Shown piece by piece: positions 17,055 to 26,147 of a stretch of 64,000 bases of DNA. Numbering within the stretch: the stretch's first letter is position 1; every line of letters begins with the position of its first letter. The notes beneath the pieces were generated by a model. That model ran no database searches, was not told the DNA's origin, and worked only from the letters and a program-made list of their open reading frames with translations. Origin of the DNA: Aurantiacibacter atlanticus (GTDB taxonomy: Bacteria; Pseudomonadota; Alphaproteobacteria; Sphingomonadales; Sphingomonadaceae); the NCBI RefSeq assembly GCF_001077815.2, contig NZ_CP011310.1, positions 1,488,001 to 1,552,000 of the forward strand, in the 5' to 3' direction. Both the position numbers and the translations under genes were made by a program.

Positions 17055-19970
17055 ATGGCTCTCACACAAATTTCCGTAAAAGGTGCCCGCGAGCATAACC
17101 TCAAGGGCGTCGATATTGATCTGCCGCGCGATGCGTTGATCGTCATCACCGGCCTTTCGGGCAGCGGCAAAAGCTCGCTCGCCTTCGACACGATCTATGC
17201 TGAGGGGCAGCGCCGCTATGTCGAGAGCCTGAGTGCTTACGCGCGCCAGTTTCTTGAAATGATGCAGAAGCCCGATGTTGAACATATTGACGGGCTTTCC
17301 CCGGCGATCAGCATCGAGCAGAAGACCACCAGTCGCAATCCGCGCTCCACCGTGGCCACGGTGACTGAAATCTATGACTACATGCGGCTTTTGTGGGCGA
17401 GGGTGGGCATTCCCTATTCGCCAGCTACCGGCTTGCCAATTGAGGCGCAGACCGTTTCAAACATGGTCGACCGCGTTATGGCCTTGCCTGAAGGCACGCG
17501 GCTTTATTTGCTTGCTCCGGTCGTGCGCGGTCGCAAGGGCGAATATCGCAAAGAGATGGCCGAGTGGCAAAAAGCCGGTTTCACCCGCGTCCGCGTCGAC
17601 GGCGAAATGTATGACATCGAGGATGTCCCTGCGCTCGACAAGAAATTCAAGCACGATATCGAGGTCGTGGTCGATCGGCTTGCAGTCAAGCCAGAGCTGG
17701 AGACGCGCCTTGCCGATAGTTTCGAAACCGCGCTGAAGCTGGCTGACGGACTGGCCTATGCCGACCTTGCCGACGGTGTGGTGCCTGGGCGCGAAAATGA
17801 GGCGGATGGTGGCGGCGCGATGAAGGGGGCTGGGCTACCCGCCAACCGCATCGTTTTCTCCGAGAAATTTGCCTGCCCTGTTTCTGGCTTCACAATTGAG
17901 GAAATTGAACCCCGGCTGTTTTCCTTCAACGCGCCGCAGGGTGCCTGCCCGACTTGTGATGGCATTGGCGAAAAGCAGCTGTTTGATCCGCAGCTGGTCG
18001 TTCCCAATGAAGAACTGACACTGAAAAAGGGCGCGATAGCCCCCTGGGCCAAGAGTAATCCGCCATCGCCCTATTACCTGCAGGTCCTGGCGAGTCTCGC
18101 GCGCAAATATGATTTCGATCTGGAGACACCCTGGAGCCAGTTGAGTGAGGCCAATCAGGACATCATCCTCTACGGCACCAAGGGCAAGCGCGTTCCGTTG
18201 ACTTTCAAGGACGGGCGCAAGGAATATACGGTTGAAAAGCCTTTCGAAGGCGTGATCGGCAATCTTAATCGCCGCATGGTGCAAACCGAAAGCGCATGGA
18301 TGCAGGAGGAACTCAGCAAGTTCCAGACCGCGCAACCGTGCGAAACATGCAATGGCGCGCGGCTGAATGAAAAGGCGCGGGCGGTCAAGATCGTCGACAC
18401 GGATATCTCTCAGCCTACGCGGTTCAGCGTGGCTGATGCATTGGCCTGGTTTACCGCTCTGCCAGATAAGCTTGGCAACACGCAGAACCAGATTGCCAAG
18501 GCCATTCTGAAAGAAATTGTCGAGCGGCTTGGCTTCCTCAATAATGTTGGGCTGGATTACCTCAATCTTGATCGGACAAGTGGCACGTTGAGCGGCGGGG
18601 AAAGCCAGCGCATCCGCCTCGCCAGCCAGATCGGAAGCGGCCTTTCGGGCGTGCTTTACGTGCTGGATGAACCCAGCATCGGCCTTCATCAGCGCGATAA
18701 TGACCGGCTTCTGGAAACGCTCAAGCGGCTGCGCGATCTGGGCAATACGGTGATCGTGGTAGAGCATGACGAGGACGCTATCCGTGCGGCCGATTACGTG
18801 GTGGACCTTGGCCCGGGTGCTGGTGTGCATGGCGGCGAAGTTGTGGCGGAGGGAACACTCAAGCAGATACTCAAGGCAAAGAACTCCCTTACCGCCGATT
18901 ATCTGACCGGACGCCGCGAGATCGCTGTTCCGCCTGTTCGGCGCAAGGGCAATCGGCACAAGCTGACCGTGCATGGTGCGCGTGCCAATAATCTCGACAA
19001 TGTAACCGCATCAATTCCGCTAGGCACCTTCACCTGTATCACCGGCGTATCAGGGTCGGGCAAATCAAGTTTTACCATCGACACGCTTTATGCATCCGCT
19101 GCACGCACCTTGAACGGTGCGCGCGTAATTGCCGGCGCGCATGACAAGGTGACTGGCCTCGAATATTGCGACAAGGTTATCGAAATCGACCAGTCGCCCA
19201 TTGGTCGTACGCCGCGCAGCAACCCTGCCACATATACGGGTGCTTTCACTCAGATCAGGGACTGGTTTGCAGGATTGCCCGAAGCGAAGGCGCGTGGTTA
19301 CAAGCCGGGTCGCTTCAGTTTCAACGTAAAGGGCGGACGCTGCGAGGCTTGTAAGGGTGACGGCCTGATCAAGATTGAGATGCACTTTCTGCCCGATGTC
19401 TATGTTACCTGCGAGGAATGCGGCGGTAAGCGATATAATCGCGAGACCCTGGAAGTGAAATTCAAGGGCCTGTCCATTGCAGACGTCCTGGACATGACGA
19501 TCGAAGACGCAGAAGGCTTCTTCAAGGCGGTGCCATCCATCCGCGACAAGATGCACATGCTGAATGAAGTCGGGCTGGGTTACGTCAAGGTAGGCCAACA
19601 GGCGACTACGCTTTCAGGCGGTGAGGCGCAGCGCGTGAAGCTGGCGAAGGAACTGAGCAAGCGCAGCACCGGGCAAACGCTTTATATCCTTGATGAGCCT
19701 ACCACGGGGCTGCATTTTGAAGACGTGCGCAAATTGCTCGAAGTCCTGCATCGGCTGGTTGATCAAGGCAATTCCGTCGTTGTGATCGAGCATAATCTCG
19801 ATGTTATTAAAACGGCGGATTGGGTTCTGGATCTTGGCCCGGGCGGCGGCGTCCGCGGCGGCAAGATCGTTGCCGAGGGGACACCTGAAGATGTTGCGGC
19901 AGAACCGCTTTCCTTTACCGGCCAGTATCTACACCCCATGCTGATGCGACAGAAAGACGCTGCTGAATAG
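17055..19970 (+). CDS. uvrA: Excinuclease ABC subunit A
   Basis: A 971-residue UvrA, the damage-recognition ATPase of nucleotide excision repair. Two ABC modules are visible: Walker [10 protein letters not shown] near residue 33 with signature LSGGESQRI and [10 protein letters not shown], and a second Walker [10 protein letters not shown] with LSGGEAQRV and LDEPTTGLH. The large zinc finger is complete ([10 protein letters not shown]...CEECGGKRY). The smaller one reads CPVS...CPTC, lacking the second of four Cys residues. The start at 17055 ([16 protein letters not shown]) is the family start; an in-frame extension to 16995 has no support. An SOS box lies upstream, so the gene is probably LexA-controlled like recA in this window. 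Confidence 0.97.
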   Translation: MALTQISVKGAREHNLKGVDIDLPRDALIVITGLSGSGKSSLAFDTIYAEGQRRYVESLSAYARQFLEMMQKPDVEHIDGLSPAISIEQKTTSRNPRSTVATVTEIYDYMRLLWARVGIPYSPATGLPIEAQTVSNMVDRVMALPEGTRLYLLAPVVRGRKGEYRKEMAEWQKAGFTRVRVDGEMYDIEDVPALDKKFKHDIEVVVDRLAVKPELETRLADSFETALKLADGLAYADLADGVVPGRENEADGGGAMKGAGLPANRIVFSEKFACPVSGFTIEEIEPRLFSFNAPQGACPTCDGIGEKQLFDPQLVVPNEELTLKKGAIAPWAKSNPPSPYYLQVLASLARKYDFDLETPWSQLSEANQDIILYGTKGKRVPLTFKDGRKEYTVEKPFEGVIGNLNRRMVQTESAWMQEELSKFQTAQPCETCNGARLNEKARAVKIVDTDISQPTRFSVADALAWFTALPDKLGNTQNQIAKAILKEIVERLGFLNNVGLDYLNLDRTSGTLSGGESQRIRLASQIGSGLSGVLYVLDEPSIGLHQRDNDRLLETLKRLRDLGNTVIVVEHDEDAIRAADYVVDLGPGAGVHGGEVVAEGTLKQILKAKNSLTADYLTGRREIAVPPVRRKGNRHKLTVHGARANNLDNVTASIPLGTFTCITGVSGSGKSSFTIDTLYASAARTLNGARVIAGAHDKVTGLEYCDKVIEIDQSPIGRTPRSNPATYTGAFTQIRDWFAGLPEAKARGYKPGRFSFNVKGGRCEACKGDGLIKIEMHFLPDVYVTCEECGGKRYNRETLEVKFKGLSIADVLDMTIEDAEGFFKAVPSIRDKMHMLNEVGLGYVKVGQQATTLSGGEAQRVKLAKELSKRSTGQTLYILDEPTTGLHFEDVRKLLEVLHRLVDQGNSVVVIEHNLDVIKTADWVLDLGPGGGVRGGKIVAEGTPEDVAAEPLSFTGQYLHPMLMRQKDAAE

Positions 19971-19995
19971 AGCTTTTGAAGGGTGGCAGTAACAA

Positions 19996-20020
19996 CCAGA
20001 AACGATTTCTGGCGGATTTT
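19996..20020 (+). terminator. Probable uvrA terminator
   Basis: A hairpin CCAGAAA-CGA-TTTCTGG followed by CGGATTTT, 25 bases after the uvrA stop. The stem is only 7 bp and not very GC-rich, so termination may be partial; a further T-run lies at 20085-20090. Confidence 0.5.
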
Positions 20021-20106
20021 AAATAATTGCGCTAAAACTAAACCTAGCGGTCTGTCGGGGCCGGATACTTGGCCTGCGGCAGCCTTTTTTAAAAGGGGAA
20101 GTCGCA

Positions 20107-20529
20107 ATGAAAACCATTATAGTCTCTGCGCTTTGCAGCTTGGTATTGGCACAGCCTGTCATGGCGCAGCAAAGCGTGTTCATTGGCGTACCGATGTTCA
20201 GCGAATATGTTCCGGGTAACGGTGGCCAAGAAAATGCTGCAGGCGATTTCGACAGCGAATTTGACAGCGCTAACAGTCGCATATGCTACTATCTTGAATT
20301 GAACGGTGTGAGAAATCCAATCGGTCTGGCAATCCATCGCGGAGAGGAAGGCGAAAACGGGCCACAGGTCGTTTCCCTGACCCTTCCCAACAGTCCTGAT
20401 GAGGAAACATGTGTGACGGTGGATGGCGACTTGATCGCCGAAATGGCTGGCGCGCGTGACGATTTCTATATCATCGTCACAACACCTGGTAATTCCGACG
20501 GAGCGATAAGAGGGCAACTTAGCCACTGA
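20107..20529 (+). CDS. Secreted CHRD-domain-like protein
   Basis: A 140-residue exported protein with a signal peptide ending VLAQPVMAQQ (cleavage near residue 21). The mature part resembles a CHRD domain: SRICYYLELNGVRNPIGLAIHRGEEG, then VVSLTLPNSPDEETCVTVDG, and the closing motif DDFYIIVTTPGNSDGAIRGQL, which is the most characteristic part. CHRD domains are found in chordin and in many bacterial secreted proteins of unknown role. A ribosome-binding site AGGGGAAG precedes the start. Single gene between uvrA and an oxygenase-like gene. Confidence 0.75.
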   Translation: MKTIIVSALCSLVLAQPVMAQQSVFIGVPMFSEYVPGNGGQENAAGDFDSEFDSANSRICYYLELNGVRNPIGLAIHRGEEGENGPQVVSLTLPNSPDEETCVTVDGDLIAEMAGARDDFYIIVTTPGNSDGAIRGQLSH

Positions 20530-20772
20530 TCGACCAGCAGAGATTGCAGGCTGGACGGAGTCTAAAGCAAGTCCAGTCATTTGCCGGAGGATATCTTGCC
20601 ATATATGGTCCAATTGTGCGCGCGGGTTCGGGTGCTTTCCCTCAGGCTATTCTGTCGGCCTGGCATAGGGCGAATGTGCTTTAACGCCGATAAGGTCGAG
20701 GACGACCTTGCAACCTGACTTCCGGATTGCTTTATCTGCCCATTCCATCAACCGGGAAGGGACTACCGGACC

Positions 20773-21420
20773 ATGGCTGCTGCTACTAAAGCCGCGTCGA
20801 AAACGGCGCGCGATTTCACCGTGAAACCGCTCTTCGCTGAACCATATTTTGTGACCAATATCGCCGATGCAATCAGCCCCAAGCAGCTTGATTATATCAA
20901 ACATCTGAAGATGCAAAAAAACCAGGTGAACCAGATCTCCGAGGAATTGTACCTGTTTGACAGGCCGGAGCTGGCCAGCATCAAGCATGCGATTGATGAG
21001 GTGCTGGCGATCTATGCAAGCGAAGTGATGGGCTTGGAACAGCGCCTTGAAGTTACGCAAAGCTGGAGCCTGACGAACCCTCCGGGCGTGGGCATGCACG
21101 GGCACACTCACTCCAATTCGGTAATCTCGGGCTCGCTATATTATGCGCCCCTACCGGACCCACCCGGCAACATGATTTTTGAAAGGTTTAATGGATACCG
21201 CCAGCTGGAGCTTGCTGTGCGCACGGACCGAACGAATATCTACAATGCCCCACGCAATGCCATCGTCCCAAAGCAGGGTGACGTCCTACTCTTTTCCAGC
21301 GCTATCCAGCATTATGTTGAACCCAACGCATCAGATACCATGCGTTATTCAATCGCCTTCAACACCTTTGTGCGCGGCAAGATCGGATCATTCCGCGATG
21401 TCAGCGAATTGAAGCTTTAG
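20773..21420 (+). CDS. Putative 2OG-Fe(II) oxygenase
   Basis: A 215-residue protein resembling the small 2-oxoglutarate/Fe(II) oxygenase family TIGR02466. The diagnostic region is GMHGHTHSNSVISGSLYY (residues 107-124), where closely spaced His residues precede an NS-x-ISG-x-YY pattern, and the later SSAIQHYVEPN and MRYSIAFN supply a distal His and the Arg expected to bind 2-oxoglutarate. There is no signal peptide, so it is cytoplasmic. The natural substrate of this family is not known to me. The ribosome-binding site AAGGGA is about ten bases before the ATG. Confidence 0.75.
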   Translation: MAAATKAASKTARDFTVKPLFAEPYFVTNIADAISPKQLDYIKHLKMQKNQVNQISEELYLFDRPELASIKHAIDEVLAIYASEVMGLEQRLEVTQSWSLTNPPGVGMHGHTHSNSVISGSLYYAPLPDPPGNMIFERFNGYRQLELAVRTDRTNIYNAPRNAIVPKQGDVLLFSSAIQHYVEPNASDTMRYSIAFNTFVRGKIGSFRDVSELKL

Positions 21421-21431
21421 GGTAGGGAGGC

Positions 21432-22010
21432 TCAGCCTTCCAGCAGTTCAAGTTCCACATTGCCGTGACCCGAACGGATGATGCCGATTTCTTCGGCGGC
21501 CGCGCGTGAGAGGTCCAGAACACGGCCGCGCACAAACGGCCCACGATCATTTATGCGAACTACCACTGAACGGCCAGTACGCGGGTTGGTCACGTTGACG
21601 CGGCTGCCAAAGGGTAATGTGCGATGGGCAGCGGTCAATTCGTGCATATCGAACCGTTCTCCATTGGCTGTAGGGCGCCCGTGGAACCGCCGACCATAAT
21701 AGCTGGCGATGCCGCTTCCAAGTGTGCGCGTTGCCGGTTCTGCTGGCTCAATCGTGGTAATGTCGACTGCACTGGCGGGGCGCACAGGATCAGCTGGTAT
21801 ATCGTACCGGGCAAAAGCCTCTTCAAAAACAGCCTCTTCACTTGGGGCGAAAGATGGCGCAGTTGCGGTATTTCCAGCCACAGAAGGTGCCGTGAAGCTG
21901 ACTTGTTGCTGATCTTCAGCATGGCCGTGCCCAGTTGCACCGATCAGAGTTAGCGCGCCCAGTGCGGCCACGATATGCGGCCAGTGCCGGTAGGTTTTGG
22001 TTCCCGTCAT
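21432..22010 (-). CDS. rlpA: RlpA-like septal ring lytic transglycosylase
   Basis: A 192-residue exported protein with an N-terminal hydrophobic signal (about residues 12-30). The C-terminal half is a double-psi beta-barrel of the RlpA family: [58 protein letters not shown] with the catalytic Asp in NDRGPF. RlpA cleaves peptidoglycan strands lacking stem peptides and helps daughter-cell separation. There is no SPOR domain, and the protein is shorter than E. coli RlpA, as is common in alphaproteobacteria. No lipobox is seen. Confidence 0.88.
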   Translation of the reverse strand: MTGTKTYRHWPHIVAALGALTLIGATGHGHAEDQQQVSFTAPSVAGNTATAPSFAPSEEAVFEEAFARYDIPADPVRPASAVDITTIEPAEPATRTLGSGIASYYGRRFHGRPTANGERFDMHELTAAHRTLPFGSRVNVTNPRTGRSVVVRINDRGPFVRGRVLDLSRAAAEEIGIIRSGHGNVELELLEG

Positions 22011-22819
22011 GCAGGCTTCTTTAGCCGTGAAGGTGCTAAAAACCCATCAGATGGAAGGTCGCTTAGCGTCCTTCGGGGGCCGTTTGCCGTGAAACGTGGC
22101 CAGAATGCGGCGAAGCGTTTGCGCCAAATGGAACGTTTTACGGTTAATGGCCGGGTTTGGTGGACGAATCGGTACCGCGAAAGAGAAATGGGGCCGGCAT
22201 TGCTGCCGACCCCACTCTCACCGGCGTGTGGATCCCCGAGGGGATGCTTGGCGCCTGGCGTGTCTCCTTTCGCGTCCCGACCTTGCAGCCCGGTAACGTC
22301 CGGATATGTCGCCCGGCGCTCGCGCCGGTGCCGGATCAGATTTTCCGATTGGCGATATCGCGAACGATCTCAGCCTGTCTTTCCACCTGTCCGAGACCAA
22401 TCTTGTCCTCTGGCACCTCAAGCGGTCCTTTCGATACCGAAATATCTCCATTTCCATCAGTGCCGGATTTCTCTTCCGGCCTTTACCAATGATCGCTTCG
22501 TGCGGTTTCAACAGTTCGATTGGTGTCCAACTCCCGAAAGAGCCTTCGTTCCGCCCGTTCCTCTTCCGCGACAATGCAATCATCGCGTCGAACACTTCCA
22601 TGTCGCCTCTGTATCAAGATCGGCAGGCGATCCTTCGTGACGGTGACTTTCCGTTTTCGATGATTTGAGAATGCGCAAACGGCGCGAGTCGCACAAGGTT
22701 GCCAGCCTCGAGTTTTCCACTTCTGTCAAAAATCGCGGTGGACAAGGGTGGATAAGTCAACGGCTGGACCTCAATGCGACATAATATTTCAAAATCGCAA
22801 ATCGGCATCGGAATAGTGG
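22011..22819. other. 0.8-kb stretch without a convincing gene; hairpins and possible gene relic
   Basis: No protein family is recognisable on either strand. On the minus strand there is a 127-codon frame (22218-22601, starting MEVFDAMIALSRKR) and, in another frame, a longer coding-like stretch broken by a TAA and ending with VERQAEIVRDIANRKI near 22345; codon use in both is poor (many CGA, GGA, AGA). Strong hairpins read on the minus strand: CCGGCGC-GA-GCGCCGG near 22320, ATCCCC-TC-GGGGAT near 22237, GGGGTCGGC-AGCAAT-GCCGGCCCC then ATTTCTCTTT near 22190-22213, and GAAGGACGCTAAGCGACCTTC at 22054-22074 with CCATCTGATGG-GTTTTT after it. Three DnaA-box-like sequences lie at 22712-22755. It may be a structured RNA, a decayed gene, or both. 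Confidence 0.45.
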
Positions 22820-24058
22820 CTAACCCTGACGGCGATCCCGTTGTGCAAGCAAACGCAGGCGCAGGGCATTCAGTTTGATGAAACCAGCGGCATCGGCCTG
22901 ATCATAGGCGCCCGCATCATCTTCAAACGTCACGTGAGCTTCGGAATAAAGCGAATGCTGTGATTTGCGACCGACTATGCTGGCCAGCCCCTTGTAGAGC
23001 TTCAGCCGGACGGTGCCGCTGACCTTCTCCTGGCTGAGATCAATGGCGGCCTGCAGCATCTCGCGCTCAGGGCTGAACCAGAATCCATTGTAGATTAGCT
23101 CTGCATATTTCGGCATCAATTCATCTTTGAGATGTGCCGCGCCGCGATCCAGCGTGATCTGTTCCATCCCTCGATGGGCAACGGCATAGATTTCACCGCC
23201 GGGCGTTTCATACATGCCGCGGCTTTTCATGCCTACAAAACGGTTCTCAACAAGATCGAGACGACCGATGCCGTGTTTCCTACCCAGCTCGTTGAGCGCG
23301 GTGAGAAGGCTGGCCGGGCTCATGGCGTCCCCATTAAGCGCCATACCGTCCCCCCGTTCGAAATCCAGCGTGATATATTCCGGGGTGTCAGGCGCATTTT
23401 CTGGGTGATCAGTGCGCGAATATACGTAATCCGGCGTTTCCTCCCACGGATCTTCTAGCACCTTGCCTTCCGAAGAGGTGTGCAAAAGGTTGGCGTCGGT
23501 GGAGAAAGGACTGTCGCCGCGCTTGTCCTTGGGCACCTGTATCTGGTGCTTTTCAGCCCAATCGATAAGAGCGGTCCGGCTGGTTAGGTCCCATTCGCGC
23601 CATGGGGCGATGACCGTGATATCGGGATCGAGCGCATAGGCAGACAGTTCGAAGCGGACCTGATCGTTACCCTTGCCGGTGGCACCATGGGCAATAGCAT
23701 CGGCGCCAGTTTCATGCGCAATTTCAACGAGGCGCTTGGAAATTAGCGGTCGCGCGATTGACGTGCCGAGCAGATAGTCGCCCTCGTATCGGGCGTTGGC
23801 GCGCATCATAGGAAAAACGAAATCACGGACGAATTCCTCGCGCACATCTTCGATGAAGATGTGCTTGTCCGGAATGCCCATCGCCTGCGCCTTGGCACGA
23901 GCAGGCTCAATTTCTTCGCCTTGGCCGAGATCTGCCGTGAACGTAACCACTTCCAGCCCGCGCTCCTTCATCAGCCATTTGGCGATGACGCTGGTATCGA
24001 GGCCGCCCGAATAGGCGAGCACGACCCGTTTGATTTCAGGGCGCTTGGATTCTGACAT
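22820..24058 (-). CDS. argG: Argininosuccinate synthase
   Basis: A 412-residue cytoplasmic enzyme that joins citrulline and aspartate using ATP to make argininosuccinate, the penultimate step of arginine synthesis. The PP-loop [13 protein letters not shown] is at residues 12-24, followed by [13 protein letters not shown] and the [15 protein letters not shown] signature around residue 120. Length is normal. It stands alone on the minus strand; argH is not in the window. Confidence 0.97.
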   Translation of the reverse strand: MSESKRPEIKRVVLAYSGGLDTSVIAKWLMKERGLEVVTFTADLGQGEEIEPARAKAQAMGIPDKHIFIEDVREEFVRDFVFPMMRANARYEGDYLLGTSIARPLISKRLVEIAHETGADAIAHGATGKGNDQVRFELSAYALDPDITVIAPWREWDLTSRTALIDWAEKHQIQVPKDKRGDSPFSTDANLLHTSSEGKVLEDPWEETPDYVYSRTDHPENAPDTPEYITLDFERGDGMALNGDAMSPASLLTALNELGRKHGIGRLDLVENRFVGMKSRGMYETPGGEIYAVAHRGMEQITLDRGAAHLKDELMPKYAELIYNGFWFSPEREMLQAAIDLSQEKVSGTVRLKLYKGLASIVGRKSQHSLYSEAHVTFEDDAGAYDQADAAGFIKLNALRLRLLAQRDRRQG

Positions 24059-24132
24059 GGACGTTTCCTGTTGGCGAATTTTTCGTCGCGGCGGTTAGCA
24101 GCGGAAATGCGTCACCGCAATCAACGGATCGA

Positions 24133-24690
24133 TCAGGAAATCTCCTCCACGCCCAATTGGGGGTTTCGGCGGGCGATATAGTTGAGCCACGCCTTGGGGC
24201 GGCGCAGATATTGTTCGGGCACATCAACATCCAATCCAGCAAGCTCAGCAAGACGCGCGACAAAGTGGATACAATTGTTGTCATCAAGGTCATAATACGG
24301 CCCTGGATAATCGCGCCAAGCGATCACTTCTACCTTCATGCGGCGGTATTCGGCATCGGTCAGCGTGATGGAGAAGTGGCGGTTGGTGCGACCTATAGTG
24401 CGCTCTGTCTCGGTCAGGATCATGTGTTCAGCAGGGCCTGAAGTGATCGCAGCCGATGTGTTGCGGGCGGAGAAGCCGAAATTTTCATTCACCACCGTTC
24501 CGTCTTCCATCCTGCCTTCGAAAACCACGAATGTGTGCGGATAACGGCCCCATAGAACCGAACCGTTGAATGAATGGAAATGTGCATCGACTTGAGCCGA
24601 AGCGGGCATCGCAATGCCCATGACGGCAAGCATGAGCAAAATTCCGGTCCACAGTCGGACGGGGCTGAAACGCAGGGCTGAAAAGTTCAT
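24133..24690 (-). CDS. Conserved-looking secreted protein, unknown family
   Basis: A 185-residue protein with a signal peptide (hydrophobic core GILLMLAVMGIAMPASAQ, cleavage near residue 33). The mature part has a beta-rich half (NGSVLWGRYPHTFVVFEGRM) and ends with YDLDDNNCIHFVARLAELAGL. A Cys placed before a helix and followed by a His (NCIHF) recalls the Asn-Cys active-site helix of papain-like NlpC/P60-type and Lnb-type (DUF4105) proteins, but I cannot confirm the family. Its start overlaps the MATE exporter gene stop by four bases (24687-24690), so the two are translationally coupled; why a secreted protein would accompany a MATE exporter is unclear. Confidence 0.65.
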   Translation of the reverse strand: MNFSALRFSPVRLWTGILLMLAVMGIAMPASAQVDAHFHSFNGSVLWGRYPHTFVVFEGRMEDGTVVNENFGFSARNTSAAITSGPAEHMILTETERTIGRTNRHFSITLTDAEYRRMKVEVIAWRDYPGPYYDLDDNNCIHFVARLAELAGLDVDVPEQYLRRPKAWLNYIARRNPQLGVEEIS

Positions 24691-26057
24691 GGTCTGGTTT
24701 CGGGCCTTTTTATCGATCCGGGTAAAGTTGGGACCTTGATTTCACGCAGCAAGCCTGGGAAATACAATGCCAGCCCGCCAGCGCGCAACAGGTAGCTTGC
24801 GGTGATCGCGATCCACACGCCCCAATTATCGAGCGGCCTCAGCGAGTAATCGAGGGCAACATACAGGATCGTTGCTGCAATGCCCGCATTGCGCAAAGCG
24901 CGGCCGCGGGTAGTGCCGATGAAGATACCGTCGAGCATCCAACTTGGCATACCCACCAGCGGCACCAGTGCAGCAAAGGGCAGGAACCGGCGGGCTTCGG
25001 CGCGCACTTGCGCATCAGTGGTGAGGATGTCGATTACTGCGTCACCTGCGAGCAGGAAGGCGAGCGCGAATACCACGCCGCTGGCGAGGGCAAATTCACT
25101 TGTCAGCCGGATAGAGCGCATGAACTGTTGCCGGTCACGCGCGCCATATGCCCGTCCCACACGCTCCTCTGCGGTGAATGCAAATGCGTCGAGGATAAAG
25201 GCGGCGACATTGACGAATTGCAGCAGCACATGATTGGCCGCCAGCGCCGCTGCCCCGATACGCGCGCCCGCATTGGCGAACCATGCGAACAGCAGCAGAA
25301 GCGCGATCGTGCGGATCATGATGTCGCGATTGACAGCGAACAAGCGCAAAAGGCGCGTGCGATCGAACAAGAGTGCGCGCGGCGTCCGACGGGTGAGAGC
25401 GATGAGGTTTGCCCCAGCGACCCGGCTCATGATTACAAGCCCCAGTGCCAGCGCCAGCCATTCTGCACATGCCGTGCCAAGCCCCACGCCAAAGGTGCCC
25501 ATGTCCAAGCCCCAGACGAACCAGATATCGAGCGCGACATTGGCAAGATTCATGGCGATCTGGAGTGCCAGCGCTTCTCGCGTGCGGCCAAGGCCGAGCA
25601 ACCAGCCATTCATCGCATAGACTGCCAGTGCAGCGGGCGCACCATAGAAACGCCCCTGCATGTAACCCGCAGCCTCGCTCGTAACTGCGTCAGATCCGGC
25701 CATGATGGCAAACGCAAGCTGTCCGATAGGTGCGCTCAGCGCGAGCACCGCGACACCCAACGCAAAGCCGATGCCAAGCGCACGCAGCAGCAGTGCATCC
25801 ACTTCGCGCGGGTCGCCAGAGCCATTGGCCTGCGCCGTCAATCCGGTCATCCCCATGCGCAGGAAGCCAAAGGTCCAGAAAACCAGATTGATTATCGTTG
25901 CGCCAAGGGCAACGCCTGCCAGGGCAGTGGCATCGCCGGTGCGCCCGATCACGGCGGTATCGACAATTCCGACGAGCGGCACCGAAGCCTGCCCGAGCAT
26001 GATCGGCCAGGCCTGCGTAAAGATGCTGGCGCGGGTAAGGGGATGAGCAGCGTTCAT
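24687..26057 (-). CDS. MATE-family efflux transporter (DinF-like)
   Basis: A 456-residue inner-membrane protein with about twelve hydrophobic segments in the MATE arrangement of two bundles. The N-terminal PIMLGQASVPLVGIVDTAVIG and the LGATIINLVFWTFGFLRMGMTGLTAQA segment match the DinF subgroup of cation-coupled multidrug exporters. DinF genes are often next to lexA and SOS-controlled; I see neither lexA nor an SOS box here. The gene is upstream of, and overlaps, the secreted protein at 24133. Confidence 0.92.
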   Translation of the reverse strand: MNAAHPLTRASIFTQAWPIMLGQASVPLVGIVDTAVIGRTGDATALAGVALGATIINLVFWTFGFLRMGMTGLTAQANGSGDPREVDALLLRALGIGFALGVAVLALSAPIGQLAFAIMAGSDAVTSEAAGYMQGRFYGAPAALAVYAMNGWLLGLGRTREALALQIAMNLANVALDIWFVWGLDMGTFGVGLGTACAEWLALALGLVIMSRVAGANLIALTRRTPRALLFDRTRLLRLFAVNRDIMIRTIALLLLFAWFANAGARIGAAALAANHVLLQFVNVAAFILDAFAFTAEERVGRAYGARDRQQFMRSIRLTSEFALASGVVFALAFLLAGDAVIDILTTDAQVRAEARRFLPFAALVPLVGMPSWMLDGIFIGTTRGRALRNAGIAATILYVALDYSLRPLDNWGVWIAITASYLLRAGGLALYFPGLLREIKVPTLPGSIKRPETRP

Positions 26058-26147
26058 CGTGTGCCGCTATTCGCTGGCGCTAACTCAAGAAGCAAGCGCG
26101 GCGACATGGTGGCCGCCGCGCCGTGCAATCATCTTCGCGGAAACGCG

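Noticed and set aside
17835..18974. A 379-codon minus-strand frame inside uvrA
   Set aside because: Antisense to the conserved uvrA coding sequence, no recognisable motif or ribosome-binding site.
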